A program made the position numbers and the translations under genes. DNA of 64,000 nt from Ilex aquifolium (lineage: Eukaryota > Streptophyta > Magnoliopsida > Aquifoliales > Aquifoliaceae), in contig OX637398.1 of NCBI GenBank assembly GCA_951799425.1, forward strand, positions 1,240,001 to 1,304,000. The letters are read 5' to 3'. The notes below the pieces were generated by a model. The model saw only the letters and a program-made list of their open reading frames with translations. It ran no database searches and was not told the DNA's origin. Each line of letters starts with the position of its first letter. Positions within the stretch are counted from its first letter, which is position 1. This document shows, in pieces, positions 25,152 through 35,913 of the stretch.

Positions 25152-25370
25152 AAGAGTGATAGACTGACTTGAAGAGATTTAACAGCTTGCGACCTAGTGA
25201 TGTATCTTGCAGCGTTTCCTTCCTTTTTCTTCCCCTGGAAAGTTCAAAACCAACCGAACAAATTCATGAGAAGCAGTCACAGGTGCGTGTGCATACACAT
25301 TTACATATATACATAAAACGTATTTGGTGGTTGGGTTTCAACTTACGGGAGGCCTGTAATGCTTCGGCAT
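18596..25370 (-). CDS. PES: Pescadillo homologue, ribosome biogenesis factor
   Basis: Coding exons (minus strand): 25370-25347, 25234-25149, 23990-23742, 23650-23525, 23342-23258, 23109-22999, 22903-22810, 22558-22269, 21874-21767, 20896-20775, 20452-20233, 19145-18927 and 18679-18596. They join into 1818 bases with GT-AG introns and encode 605 residues, normal for the family. The start [19 protein letters not shown] is the conserved Pescadillo N-terminus. The N-terminal domain fills roughly residues 1-280. An acidic linker ([10 protein letters not shown]) follows, then a BRCT domain at about 345-435 ([11 protein letters not shown], then [12 protein letters not shown]). The tail is Lys/Glu-rich and ends KKSE. 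Pescadillo acts in the nucleolus with BOP1 and WDR12 to mature 27S pre-rRNA and the 60S subunit. The third intron position (25148-23991) carries a long microsatellite and a MITE, but no coding lesion was found. Confidence 0.95.
19562..19745. repeat. Two-unit tandem duplication in a PES intron
   Basis: Two diverged copies of about 90 bp share TCAATACCAC, TCCATAATTGGGA or TCCATCATTGGGA, ACTTCCAATCAAAACA and a CATAC-type end. The duplication lies in the intron between coding exons 11 and 12 of PES. Confidence 0.75.
19822..19895 (-). pseudogene. tRNA-Ile(AAT)-like pseudogene
   Basis: The minus strand shows the D-arm text TAGCTCAGTTGGTTAGAGC, an anticodon loop CTAATAA with anticodon AAT, and a T-arm GCAGG...CCTGC. 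The overall pattern is plant tRNA-Ile(AAT). The acceptor stem has mismatches at positions 2-71 and 5-68. The anticodon stem is weakened. The T loop reads TTTGAGA instead of TTCGANA, which damages the B box. It is therefore probably not functional. It lies inside a PES intron in the same orientation as PES, and no T-run terminator follows directly. Confidence 0.7.
23159..23209. repeat. Poly-T/poly-G tract in a PES intron
   Basis: About 22 T are followed by about 19 G, an A, and 7 more G. The tract occupies a third of the 148-bp intron between coding exons 5 and 6. Long homopolymers of this kind are prone to length errors in assembly. Confidence 0.9.
24080..24552. mobile_element. MITE-like inverted-repeat element in PES intron 2
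   Basis: The left part reads GGAAAAATGGAAGGAT. The right part carries its inverse, ATCCTTCCATTTTTCC. The right end reads CAACACACCC, whose complement GGGTGTGTTG resembles PIF/Harbinger ends. The trinucleotide TAA flanks both sides (24077-24079 and 24553-24555), which fits the 3-bp duplication of that superfamily. The left terminus is degraded, so class and exact ends are tentative. There is no coding capacity. Confidence 0.55.
25061..25147. repeat. (GA)n microsatellite abutting a PES splice donor
   Basis: About 43 AG units end directly at the 5' splice site of PES intron 2. On the gene's strand the intron begins GTCTCTCTCT, so the donor sequence is part of the repeat edge. Confidence 0.95.
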
Positions 25371-25501
25371 GGCTTCGAGCTCAGGTTGAAGCTAAGCAAC
25401 GTGACGAAGAAAGACAGATAGAACCAGAGGCGGAGAGAGAGAGACGCACACACCCAGAGACGGAGAGACGGACAGAGAGAGAGAAACTTAAAAGGAAGAA
25501 G

Positions 25502-25509
25502 TAGGGTTT
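25502..25509 (-). promoter_or_regulatory. Telo-box upstream of PES
   Basis: The minus strand reads AAACCCTA about 130 bp upstream of the PES start codon, near where transcription should start. Telo-boxes are common close to the start of plant ribosomal and ribosome-biogenesis genes, which fits this gene. Function is inferred from position. Confidence 0.55.
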
Positions 25510-25586
25510 TGTTTGAGTTGGGAGCCGAAACAAGCCATCGTCATTTTAGAACCAGTGGGTCGGGTTGGGATTTTATTGATAATTAT

Positions 25587-26622
25587 TAAGACCGGACCGG
25601 CCGGTTCGACCGGTTAAACCGTGAACCGGGACCTAAAACGGTCCGATTTTGTAGTTAGACCGCATAAGGAAGTAAACCGCGCGAAAAATCGTTAAACCGA
25701 CCGGTTTTGATCAAACCGGACGGTTTGAATTCAAGACCTCCATATAATTAAAAAAAAAACTTTTTTTGGGGCATTTGCCCTAAATCGCCTTCACAGCTCA
25801 GGCGACTACCCAGTGTACCCACCACCTACCCACCACTCAAGCGACCACCACTCACCCACAACTCAGGCGACTTGTGGCTTCGAAGAGAAAGCGGCGACAG
25901 AGGCGAGAGTCTTTGAGATTCGAAGAGGAGGAGGCGCTAGGGATCAATCGACCGAGAAGAAGAAGAAAGAGGCGAGAGTCAGTTGCAGTAGGCTTGAGGC
26001 TGCCATGTGAGGTAAGTTATGCTTTGGTGGATGACCAGAAGGGGTTCCCAGTTTTGCGTAAAAAGAAGGTTTTGATTTTTGATGATAAGGGTTAATGGAG
26101 GTTGGCTTTGGAGGATAAGTGTTGATTTGTTTTAAACACTTTGAGAGGATGAGGATGGTTGCTATGAAGATTCTGGAGGAGATTTTTGCTTAGTTTTATG
26201 AGTTTTACTTACTGTTTTGGTTTTTTTAAGAAAGGCGTTTATGTCTTGGTTGTTTAAAAGGCGCCTGAGCCTTGGTTGTTTTGATGGTCAGTTGAGCTTA
26301 CTGTTGCTTCTTGTAATTGTTGGTTTTGTTAATAAATAAAATTTTACTTTTGGAAAAAAAAAACAAAAAAAGGAGGAGGAGGAGCCTGATACTTGAAAAT
26401 ATTTTGTTTTGTCTCCTTTTTAATCTGCGTAATATTTAATTTCATTAATTTTATGGACAAATTATTTCATATTTTTTTGCTAAATTATTATATTTTTTAA
26501 TATTTATAATATTTTTTAATTTTTTATTATATAACCGGTCCAACCAATTGACCCGACGGTTGAACCAGTGAACCATTGATCCGATTCTCTTACTGGTTCG
26601 ATGGCCGGTCCGATTCTGATAA
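25587..26622. mobile_element. Possible inverted-repeat transposon between PES and oleosin
   Basis: The left end contains GACCGGACCGGCC followed by GGTTCGACCGGTTAAACCG. Read inverted, the right end contains ATCGGACCGGCC followed by related GAACCAGT motifs. The interior has GCGCCTGAG-type repeats and short Arg-rich frames with no recognisable domain. Target duplications are not clear: TGATAA occurs near both ends, but not at matching offsets. It may be a non-autonomous DNA transposon of unknown class. Confidence 0.4.
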
Positions 26623-27118
26623 GATAAAATTGTTCCATGCACACAACCTTTAGTGCCGCAACATGCTATACTGGGCCACGGCCCTAAGTGAAGCCAGTGC
26701 ATTGGCCTATCACACCAGAGACCATGACCCTATGCTTTGTCCATGGGCTTTTTGTCGAGCCCTGCTTTGCTAGAATGTCTTGCTTCATTACCTAGAATAT
26801 TATGAAGCACAATGTTATCAATATCTAATTTATTAACATAATTTATTAATCTAATTTATCGTGATCTTTAAATTGATTATGGGTCTCATTAAATATTGGA
26901 TGAAGCTCCACTGATTCAACCACGCCCATACATTTTGTACAAAAATAAATAAATAAAAGTGAAGCTATGCAAAGTGATATGAGCCCAAAAACATTCCCAA
27001 AAGACAACTTGTTTGCGATGAAAAGGCAAAATTACAGGCAATAGCTCACAGAAAACAAGAGAAATGTGGCAATTGCAAAGATGCCCTGTGCCAAACAGCC
27101 AACTTGAAACTTGTTTCT

Positions 27119-27156
27119 CATGCAAGCCCTGTCACTGCATGCCACAACTACGTGTC
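27119..27156 (+). promoter_or_regulatory. RY repeats and ABRE in the oleosin promoter
   Basis: CATGCA at 27119-27124 and TGCATG at 27136-27141 are RY elements, the binding sites of B3 seed regulators (ABI3, FUS3, LEC2). TACGTGTC at 27149-27156 is an ABA-response element with an ACGT core. All three lie within 130 bp of the oleosin start codon. This is the combination expected for a seed-storage promoter. No good TATA box was seen between them and the ATG. Confidence 0.7.
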
Positions 27157-27244
27157 ACAGTGTTGCACTCACCCACCATCTTTTTAAGACCTCCCTTAAC
27201 CATCACCCCCACTCACTCATCTCTCTCTATCTCCATCCTCTCCC

Positions 27245-27709
27245 ATGGCTGACCGGGACCGCCCACAACCGCACCACATACAAATCCGCCCACAAAGCCA
27301 GTATGCTAGGCCTCAAAAGGGCCCATCAGCATCCAAGGTCCTAGCTGTCATCACCCTCCTCCCGGTAGGTGGAACCCTACTAGGCCTCTCCGGCGTTACC
27401 CTCGTGGGTACCCTGATTTTCCTCGCCGTCACCACCCCACTGTTTGTCATCTTCAGCCCAGTTCTTGTCCCTGCAGCCATCACCCTAAGCCTTGTGGTCA
27501 TCGCCTTCCTCACGTCGGGAGCTCTTGGGTTGACCGGACTGTCATCACTCACTTGGGTGTTGAAGTACTTCAGACAGGCCGGTGGCTCCATGCCGGAACA
27601 GTTGAACCACGCTAAGAGGCGAATGCAGGATGTGGCGGGTCCAGGTCCAATGGACCAGACGATCCAGAACAAGGGCCAGGAAGTTGGAAAAGAAGGTCGG
27701 AGGACTTGA
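27245..27709 (+). CDS. OLE: Oleosin, seed oil-body protein
   Basis: The intronless frame encodes 154 residues. A polar N-terminal arm of about 30 residues, rich in Pro, Gln and Arg, is followed by an uninterrupted hydrophobic stretch at about 32-105. In its middle lies the proline knot [12 protein letters not shown], matching PX5SPX3P, which forms the hairpin buried in the oil body. The amphipathic C-terminus includes [13 protein letters not shown], similar to the larger (H-type) seed oleosins, although the segment after it is shorter than usual. Oleosins coat triacylglycerol droplets and keep them small in desiccating seeds. The ATG follows the context CCCATGG and is the first in frame. Motifs upstream support seed expression. 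Confidence 0.96.
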   Translation: MADRDRPQPHHIQIRPQSQYARPQKGPSASKVLAVITLLPVGGTLLGLSGVTLVGTLIFLAVTTPLFVIFSPVLVPAAITLSLVVIAFLTSGALGLTGLSSLTWVLKYFRQAGGSMPEQLNHAKRRMQDVAGPGPMDQTIQNKGQEVGKEGRRT

Positions 27710-28267
27710 GCTAAGAGATGAGGAACTAAATATGTTTGAAATGGCTCGAATAATGTTAGATTGTTAGTTCATGGTTTGAGGTATTTTACCTGCATGTTTC
27801 GGTTAGTCTTAGTAGTTAACCGAATTTTGTTTTGTTTTATCGGGCAATGGGGCGTATCAATTTGGTGTTTGTTGTCTGCAACTGGACAATATGAAGTCTA
27901 TCTATCACATCAAATCAGGTTTCGAGATTAGAGTTATTTTTTTTATTAAACAGTCACGATATCCGGACGCTCACCTCAATTAATATTCTTCCTAATTTAA
28001 CTCACCTCTATTAATTTTATTCCTAATTTAATAGATCAGTTATGTCGAAAATAAATAAATTATTTGTAAGAAATAAATCACTTATAATCTAATTTCAAAA
28101 GATAAGAATTCGAAGAGTTTATAGTAATTAATACTAATACAGAAACCTGTCTGAGAATTCTAGGATTATTTTCCCAAACACGAACATAATCAAAATTTGT
28201 AGTGGACTGTCGTATGCACGCAAAACCGTGTATTGAGTTCAAGCCCAAGTCATTAAAAAAGAAGAAT
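27710..28267. other. Convergent intergenic region between oleosin and the SWD2-like gene
   Basis: The two genes end towards each other here, so this stretch should hold both 3' untranslated regions. No further gene, RNA or transposon was recognised. It is AT-rich. Confidence 0.6.
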
Positions 28268-31200
28268 TCATTGAGAAATATGTTCAGGTAGTGTGGATGA
28301 GTTTGAATCGTTGGGTATCCAAAACGTAAGAACCGTTGATGCAGTAGCAAACATGAGTCTCCGAGGTGCCCATTTCAAGCAAGATACAATGCCTATATAA
28401 GAGTCCCAGCTCGCCACCTGTGGAACAATAATAATCACCCGTTCATGCTAGGAATTAACTCAGCTCTCAACCAACAATTAATTTTAATCAGCACCCTCAA
28501 CTCATAATCTTCAAGCTATTTAGGAGATGACATGAAAATAAGAACAGAGAAGCAAATATATATATATTTATCCTCTTCTTTAGGATATCAATTCTATTCA
28601 AGTTCAACCTCCAATCATTTTTTATTTTATTTTAATTTTTGGTTTAGGGATAAGGAAAAAATGAAAGATAATATGACTACAAGAGCTAAACAAAATATCA
28701 CACCCCTCATAGTCTAACGTGAGCCAGATAACAGGACAGAGGATGCACTCAACCTACTTGACGGTTCTCTTTCCTACACCATTATGAAAAATATTCATTA
28801 CAACGGTGACATCAATTCATAATTGTCACGTGGTGTCACCATCTAATTAGAAGACTACACGTAGGCAAAGTGAATCCTACTAATCCTATGTGTTGTTGAT
28901 TGGATTTGGCGGTTATTAATAGTTATAAAAATAGTGGAGTCCACTTTGCCTACTTGTGATGTTTTAATTAGTAGTTCCACGAGGAGTATGACTGGAATTG
29001 GAAAGTACCTTATGTGCTGTGTAGACGCCCCAAGCATGCAAAGTTCCATCTCCTGAGCCTTTTATAGAAACAAGGACTAATTATCAGTTCCCACTACGAC
29101 AAACTAAACATTCACGCTAGCAAAATACCATTCTTCAGTTCCAACTTGAACAAATCTAATGTGAAAAGCACTAGAGTTTGATGGCCGTGGCCCATGGATC
29201 TGCATATTTGCAGATCAAAATGGCATAATTCATGTGTCCAATGATCTGTAAGTCTGAACAAGATAGCTGTTCCAAGTTGGAAGTTTCAGCCATCTAATTC
29301 AATAATTATGCAATAAACTGAACCAGATTCCAGATAAAATCAGAGACCATATGTCAAAAAAAGTAGTAGAGTCATAACCTACAGTCACTTTTCACTTGAT
29401 GGATACCTGATAACACATACTGGCCGTCTGGCGTAAATGTTGCCTCCATTGTTGTATTTGGAGATGGATCCAGACTGAACCCACATCGCTGCACCAGAGA
29501 AAGTTTAATATCTAGAAACTTCAGATCCAATATATAACTGATATGGAACACACAATAGTGAGGAGGAGGAGGAGGAGGAGGAGGGGGGGGACTTAAGTGC
29601 AGTGCAGTCACCAAGGTGACAGCAAACAGATTTTGAGGAAATCCAACCCAAAATAAAACTAACCTTCTCTCCGGCATATGCATCAAGAACATAAACATTG
29701 TGGCTTGTGGTTGTCAAAAGCACTGATTTGCCATCATTGCTGAATTTAATATCAGAGACCTCCGCTGTATCTCCACCAACCAGAAAAGTGTCAAGGGGTC
29801 CCTGCATATATTGGAGGTAAAAATCATAACTCGTTTTAAATTTATGTTAAAAGCAAGCTAATGCTTTATAGGAAAGTACCTTGTCATATGATCGTGAATC
29901 AAACAATTTAATAGCACCCCCTTCCATTGCCACTACAAAAACGAGGCCTTGTTGGTCATAAGCAACTGTAGGCCTGCCTCGTAGACGTAAAATTCCCTGA
30001 AAACTACAACAGTGAGCACAAATCACAATTGTGAAGTGCTTTTGGAAGGCAAAAGCAATCACATTAGCAATATGAAACTTATCAAATAAGACCATCATCA
30101 GTTCTCCACAATATAGTGCTCATATGTATCAAACTAATTCAAAATCTTTTTGTAAGAGAGAGAGAGAGAATGTGGCACGAGTTCCAAGTTCAACCCCCAC
30201 CGCTTTGACCCAAATCAACTTATCAGGTTCAAAAGTTAAAATAAATTCACAAGTTTGGAAGTTACAAATCATTGTTGAACTCTATCTATTACAAGAACTT
30301 AGCTTTTGCAAGATTACTCTCAGCATGCAATTCACATCTGATTCGTTAAAAACTTAAACCAACCTGGCAAGCATTTACGCGAAGGTCCCATATTCTAACA
30401 CTGTGGTCAAGAGAACCAGACATGAAGCTGTCATTTACTGGAGACATGCAGAGGGACACAACCCTACAGCCAAAACAGACAGGCAGCACCTAAAAAAGTC
30501 AGCATCACAACTTGGTGATATTAAATTCAAAAAAGAAAAAGGGAAAAGGTGCACCTCATTAGCATTAATAAAGTTAATCATGTAGCACCCTGGATATAAA
30601 AATATTAGACTACAAAACAGAAGAGAAAAGAGTATAACACAAATGTCCAAACGTTTATTGCTACGATACATATCCATCACGTATGCAACATGGTAACAGA
30701 AGTGTTATCAGGTCATAGACTCATCATACAACGAAACTATTATTATCCTCTACTGTATGCACTAACAATATGTTACTTGTGCAAGAAGATGTAACATAAC
30801 TTCGATAGAATCCCTGAATAGAAGATGTTCACATTACTCATAACAAATTAGCAGCAGAAATATTAAAAGAAACCACTTGCAAAAAAATTGACAAATATTT
30901 AAGTTCTATCATTAGGTGTTAACAAAATCTGCATTCAGACAATTATTAAAAAGAACACCAAGCAATTCATAAGATCCAACCTCTCTTTATGCCCCTTAAA
31001 GTAACGAAGGCACCGGTTATCATACATAGATAGATACCGCAAGGATTCTGGTCACAAAAAAATGAAATAAACAGTTAGCCATCATTTACTTAAATTAACT
31101 AACAGAAGAAACAAATAATTCGCTGAGACGGTAACCTCCTGAAGAACCCAAATTATAACTTGACGAGCATATCACAGAACTCGGATGGTGGGTAAAGCAT

Positions 31201-34200
31201 ATTCGATCAGCGCCATGTTTCTTGTGATATGTGGTCTTAAGCAACCTGATGTACATAACTGAAAATTAAAAGGGATGTGTGTGTGTGTAAATATATCTTT
31301 TTATATACATTGGTGGTTAGATGAGATAAAACAAGTTCCATTTTCCTATAGAAAGTGATAAAGGAAATGGACAGCATAATGCAGATCTATATTATTCATT
31401 TTCGCAGTTATATTTGATATAGATCAACCACATAAGGGCAAAACATATATTACTCTATTTCTCTCGTCATGCATTATGGCCATTTCCCTACTAGATTTCA
31501 ATTCATTGTTTCATATACTGTGTTGTGAAGAGCGAAAAATACTTTCAAGAATAGCAGAGATACAAAGTCACCAATTACAATGTTTTCTAACATAAAAGTA
31601 CCTCAGCCAAAATTGTGTGATAGATGCACTATTCTATTGCACTGGCAATTTGTGGCAACGATGTGTTAACTGCAACTAGCCACAGATATTGTGGCAATCT
31701 AACAAATTGGTATACAAAAAATATGGCTTACAATGTTTATTGCACTTTCATCACTTTACGTATTGGAAGTTTGGAAGTAACCAGTTCTTCCTTCATGTAT
31801 TGAATAAATGAAACCACCTCCATCATTTTTACGATGCTTAAGTATAATTAAACGTGACCACCGAGCGGTAGGTCCAGTGGGTAAGAACTCGGATTTTCTC
31901 GCGCAAACTTTAGTTCGAGTCTTCGCAACTACAGCAACTCGGTGTGGCTAAACCTAGTGCACGGTGAGATTTTAGCTTTGGCCCCGACGTAGGTGCGGTG
32001 GAGTCTCCTGCACATAGTTGTGTGGTGTTGAGGGGCAATGCTCCCTAACAGATATGAGAAATGGTCTATCTGTATATCCATTTTATGTACCAAGTGTTGA
32101 GGGGCAATGCTCCCTAACAGATATGAGAAATGGTCTATCCGTATATCCATTTTATGTACCCAAAAATAAAAACTTTCACCCTGACTTGGTATATATCTGG
32201 CATGCTAAATTACAACATACCCACGACAAGCAATCAGTTGAACCTTACTATACACATTGTAACCTGAAGTCCAATCATAATCATCACTCAATACAGTTTC
32301 ATTCTAGCCCTCAACATAACCCTGTTTCTTAAGATAATTTAATGTGCAGTAAAAGATCCACCTCCCAATAGAGAACTTTGTTGATTAAGGCACCATATTA
32401 AAAATCCAGTAGTAGCCAGTCCACAAATATACTAAAATACATGCAGTTCAATGTTTGATTACAATTAGGGGAGTCCAGTTCCTATAAAATAACAGCAATG
32501 CACTCCAACTTCAAAAATGCAAGCCTATCCTCCTTTTCCAGAAAAAAATGTTTTGACCAAGAAAATTCCAGATTTACTCGCTTCTCCGAATAATAAAAAA
32601 AAAAGTGAAATTCTTATATAGCCACAATAAAGACAAATATTCCATCCTGTCTAATATTCATATCAAAGCACACCAACAAATATAGGCAAGCAAAAAATCA
32701 ATTATACAAATACAGATCCAAATGTAGCCCATTATGACCATATCCCCCATGATTCTAAACTAATCGTATAGTATACTCACTTGGCATTTGCAATGTCATA
32801 AAGTCGCACTGAATCATCCTCACTAGCTGTAACCAATAAATCAGCATTGCGGTGAAAATCAAGTGAATTTATCTTGCCAACCTGAAACATGTATATTAAT
32901 TGATAAGTAAAACTGAAACACGTATATAAAGAGGGAAAATAGGACACGTATTCAATTCAACAAGATTATTGAAAAAGGTAAAAAAAAACTACTGAATTCT
33001 TTAATGAGAGCCCGAAAGCTCATTCATTGGAGGTCATACTTGTGACAAACAAAAACTTAACAGCGGTGCCAAAATTAGATAATAAAAATAAAACAATCAG
33101 GTGCAGGTGCAACCAACAATAAAATGAAGTAAAACTGTTTTTTAGTTGACTGTGCAACATTGGTTCCAAATTTCCTTGGCAGAGAAGGCTGACTGACTGA
33201 TCGGCTGATATGAATTGATGTCAGAAGTACCTAGAGCAGGATAAACTTGCTCTAAAAACTCCATAAATATAGAGGTCCATATAACAAACATCTCCATGTT
33301 ACACAGATGCATGCGCTGTGCAGGTAGAAGGGCGATAACATTCCGTCCTAATATCAAACTGTGAAGAGAGTGGGAAATAACAATTGGAAAACCGATAGGA
33401 AGTTTACGCATATACCCACATTGAGTGACTCAATTCGTCCAACAGAAGAAGTGGCAATAATGCAACAGCTTACCCCTGTTGTGGGCAATCTACAGGGGAC
33501 TGCAACTCATCCAGAGAAGAAAATTCCCCAAGGTGATTGTCGAAACTAACTCCTTAGAAGCTTTCACGCTTTTCTCCAACAAACTGGATGAAACCCACCC
33601 AAACAGAGTGTTAATTGCTAATTGCAAAGCACTAATGAAAATGCACCACATTCCAATCACCCACACATTACGTGAAGGCAACCGATGTGCGGACAGGTTG
33701 GCAAACCTTGGAGGTTTAGTGGTGCTGGAGGATTCCCCTCCCCCCTCACAGATGGGGGCTTTGCTGAACTCAGACATGGCCGGCATCTCTTTTGTTAGAG
33801 AGTCAGTGTGACTTATGATTTACCATCTCCCATGTACCCAAAAAAATAATACTAATGCAACAGCTTCGAAAACATGTATTAGGCTATTAGCATTCTAAAG
33901 GTAAGTCCGCATTAGCATAAATTTACAGGGTGCTTCAAAGTTCAAACGAAATTTACACTTCGTCGAGTTTATATCTATATACAGCGACATAAATAAAATT
34001 ATGGGTATTCTAAAATTGATGGCAGACTTTCCATCCAACTCCTTCCGAATGCAAAAAATGACAATGAAACCTAGTGAAACAATGCGTTATACATGGAATC
34101 AATACTTTAAACACTTCTATAATTTTTCTATTTCGGTCCATTGAGACTTGTTGCAGAAGTTGATGCATAAAAAAGTTTGTGGGTGTGTATATATATAGAT

Positions 34201-34316
34201 ACATATGGAAAGCGAGAGCTGTTCGAAACCTAAATGAAACTCACAAAATCTGAGAAAACTGCTCCAATTGACATACTACGAACGATCTCCTCGTTGAGTC
34301 CAGTGAGCGACGTCAT
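28268..34316 (-). CDS. APRF1: SWD2/WDR82-like WD40 protein (COMPASS subunit)
   Basis: Coding exons (minus strand): 34316-34245, 32881-32781, 31245-31136, 31047-30981, 30463-30364, 29996-29880, 29801-29664, 29488-29407, 29058-29009 and 28417-28268. They join into 987 bases and encode 328 residues, typical of plant S2L proteins. The WD40 propeller text includes [60 protein letters not shown] and [12 protein letters not shown]. The end [14 protein letters not shown] segment reads [13 protein letters not shown] and [10 protein letters not shown]. Homologues act in the nucleus in the COMPASS H3K4 methyltransferase complex and in transcription termination; the Arabidopsis gene promotes flowering. 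Intron 1 holds a LINE fragment and intron 2 a SINE-like sequence with a local duplication. From memory its Arabidopsis homologue is the neighbour of PES; here an oleosin gene lies between. Confidence 0.94.
31855..32165 (+). mobile_element. SINE-like element in intron 2 of the SWD2-like gene
   Basis: GACCACCGAGCGG leads into an A-box-like TAGGTCCAGTGGG and, about 50 bases on, a B-box-like TTAGTTCGAGTCTT. The layout matches the minus-strand element near 4750. It lies antisense to the host gene. Its 3' part includes the 69-bp duplication listed separately. The ends are approximate, because no target duplication was found. Confidence 0.5.
32027..32161 (+). repeat. 69-bp tandem duplication
   Basis: Two adjacent copies begin GTTGAGGGGCAATGC at 32027 and 32096 and run to TTTTATGTACC. 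They differ by one clear substitution (CTATCTG versus CTATCCG), so the duplication is recent. It lies in intron 2 of the SWD2-like gene. Confidence 0.93.
33472..33852 (+). mobile_element. 5'-truncated LINE with RNase H domain fragment
   Basis: An open frame in this insert reads [32 protein letters not shown] and [16 protein letters not shown], the typical C-terminal RNase H-like domain of plant LINE ORF2. It ends with a stop, a short untranslated stretch (CCCATGTACCC) and an A-rich tail. A perfect 14-bp direct repeat TAATGCAACAGCTT flanks the insert at 33458-33471 and 33853-33866. The copy is severely 5'-truncated, as usual for target-primed insertion. It lies antisense in intron 1 of the SWD2-like gene. 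It cannot move by itself. Confidence 0.9.
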
Positions 34317-34424
34317 CTTCACTGGTAAATTCTGCACAGACGCAGAGTTTGAACAACACTGACTGAGGAAAGCTCAAGAGTCAAGAGTGCAAATCAAAAT
34401 ACGGTGTTAGAGAGAGTAGTTTAG

Positions 34425-34433
34425 TTAGGGTTT
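34425..34433 (-). promoter_or_regulatory. Telo-box upstream of the SWD2-like gene
   Basis: The minus strand reads AAACCCTAA about 110 bp upstream of the start codon, a position typical of telo-boxes near plant transcription starts. Function is inferred. Confidence 0.5.
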
Positions 34434-34499
34434 AGCACACGGATTGAGAGAACTATGATAATCTTGGGTTTTAGACGGAAACAAAGTCTTTGATTGATA

Positions 34500-34859
34500 A
34501 ATAAATTGAAAAAAAAAAATTACAAAATAAAACGGCGTTTGAATTCAGCTCAAACTGCACAACTACTGATTTTATCGGGTCAAATGTCATTCACACCAAG
34601 GTAGTTGAAGTGATAAAGAAGGTTTCGAATGGTTTGTTTTTATTGGACCGGGAGATGATTAATTGGAGCGTACATAAATCAATTTAGATATTTTTGACTG
34701 TTGAAAACATCATAATTAGAATATTTTTTATGATAAATCTCTCGTAGTCTCGAGTTTAAGAGCTCGATTTCACGGGTTCAACCCGAACCCAATCCCAAAT
34801 TAATGCAATTGGGCTCAATCCGAACATAACTCGAATTCATGTATTATATTTTATTTATA

Positions 34860-34896
<37 letters not shown>

Positions 34897-35880
34897 CAAT
34901 ATTTTATAATATTATTATTTAAAATTAAAGTAAAATATGATTTATAAGAACTATAAATGATGAAAAAAGTTTACACAGACATAGGATAAATAAAAAAGAC
35001 AAAAAAAAATATGAGAAGTTATCATCCCACATCGGATAAACAATTCAAATGAAACAACTCCGAATAATATTCGAGTTGAGTACTTTGGGTTGCCCTAATT
35101 ATTTATATTTTATATAAATATTAGAGAAATTAAGTGATTAATTAAAAAAATTTAATAAATTTTAAGTATAATTTATTAAAATTTAGTTAATTAAGTTATT
35201 TAGATCGAATTCGAATTGTTAACAGATTCAGATAAGAACCACAAAAATAAAATCTGTCCGACCATCGAATCGAATTCAGATCAAACTTGTATAATTGATT
35301 TCAAATCTATTATAATCCAATTCAAACTCGACTTGTTAACAATCTTACTAAGAACATCTCTAACAAGATTTTGTATTTTAACTATCAAAAAAAATATTTT
35401 TTTATTTTAGCTACTAACTTTTTCAATACACACTCTAACATATTTTTTATATTTTAACTATTTATTTTAAATATTATTTATCATGTTTTATACCTATGTT
35501 GGAAATGTGGGAAGGAGATAGAGAAAAAATAAAGAATAAGACAAAAAGTGAACAAGAGACACGAGAAACAACAAGAGGAAAAATAATATATTATAAATTA
35601 TTTATACATAAGCATTATTGTATCAAAATTATAATATCTTCTACTAGAGCATAATTTTTATATTTGAATAACTAAATTTTAACTATTTTAAACATTTTCT
35701 TCGAGATGCTGTAAGCAATTATACAGTGATACAGTCTACGTAATCCCCACGGTAGTCTTCAAATCGGGCTGCTTAACGGGCAACGGGGCAGGCCCGTAAA
35801 ATATTTGCTCCTTTAGTCCCTTCCCTACTCTCTCTCTCACTCTCAGGTCTGTCCGACCGGAGAAAGTATTTACCGGCGCT
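34500..35880. other. Divergent intergenic region between the SWD2-like gene and RST1
   Basis: Both promoters must lie here because the genes point apart. The centre is AT-rich, with a (TA)n tract at about 34867-34892. Repeated words such as TCGAATTCGAATT, CCGACC and GTTAAC near 34770-35345 suggest an old non-autonomous transposon, but no clean ends were found. A CT-rich leader-like stretch lies at 35825-35900, just before RST1. Confidence 0.5.
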
Positions 35881-35913
35881 GCTCTCTCTATTTCTAGTTC
35901 TATCTAATCCAGA

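Noticed and set aside
33142..33411. 89-codon minus-strand frame next to the LINE insertion
   Set aside because: It lies outside the target duplication, in intron 1 of the SWD2-like gene, and matches nothing I recognise.
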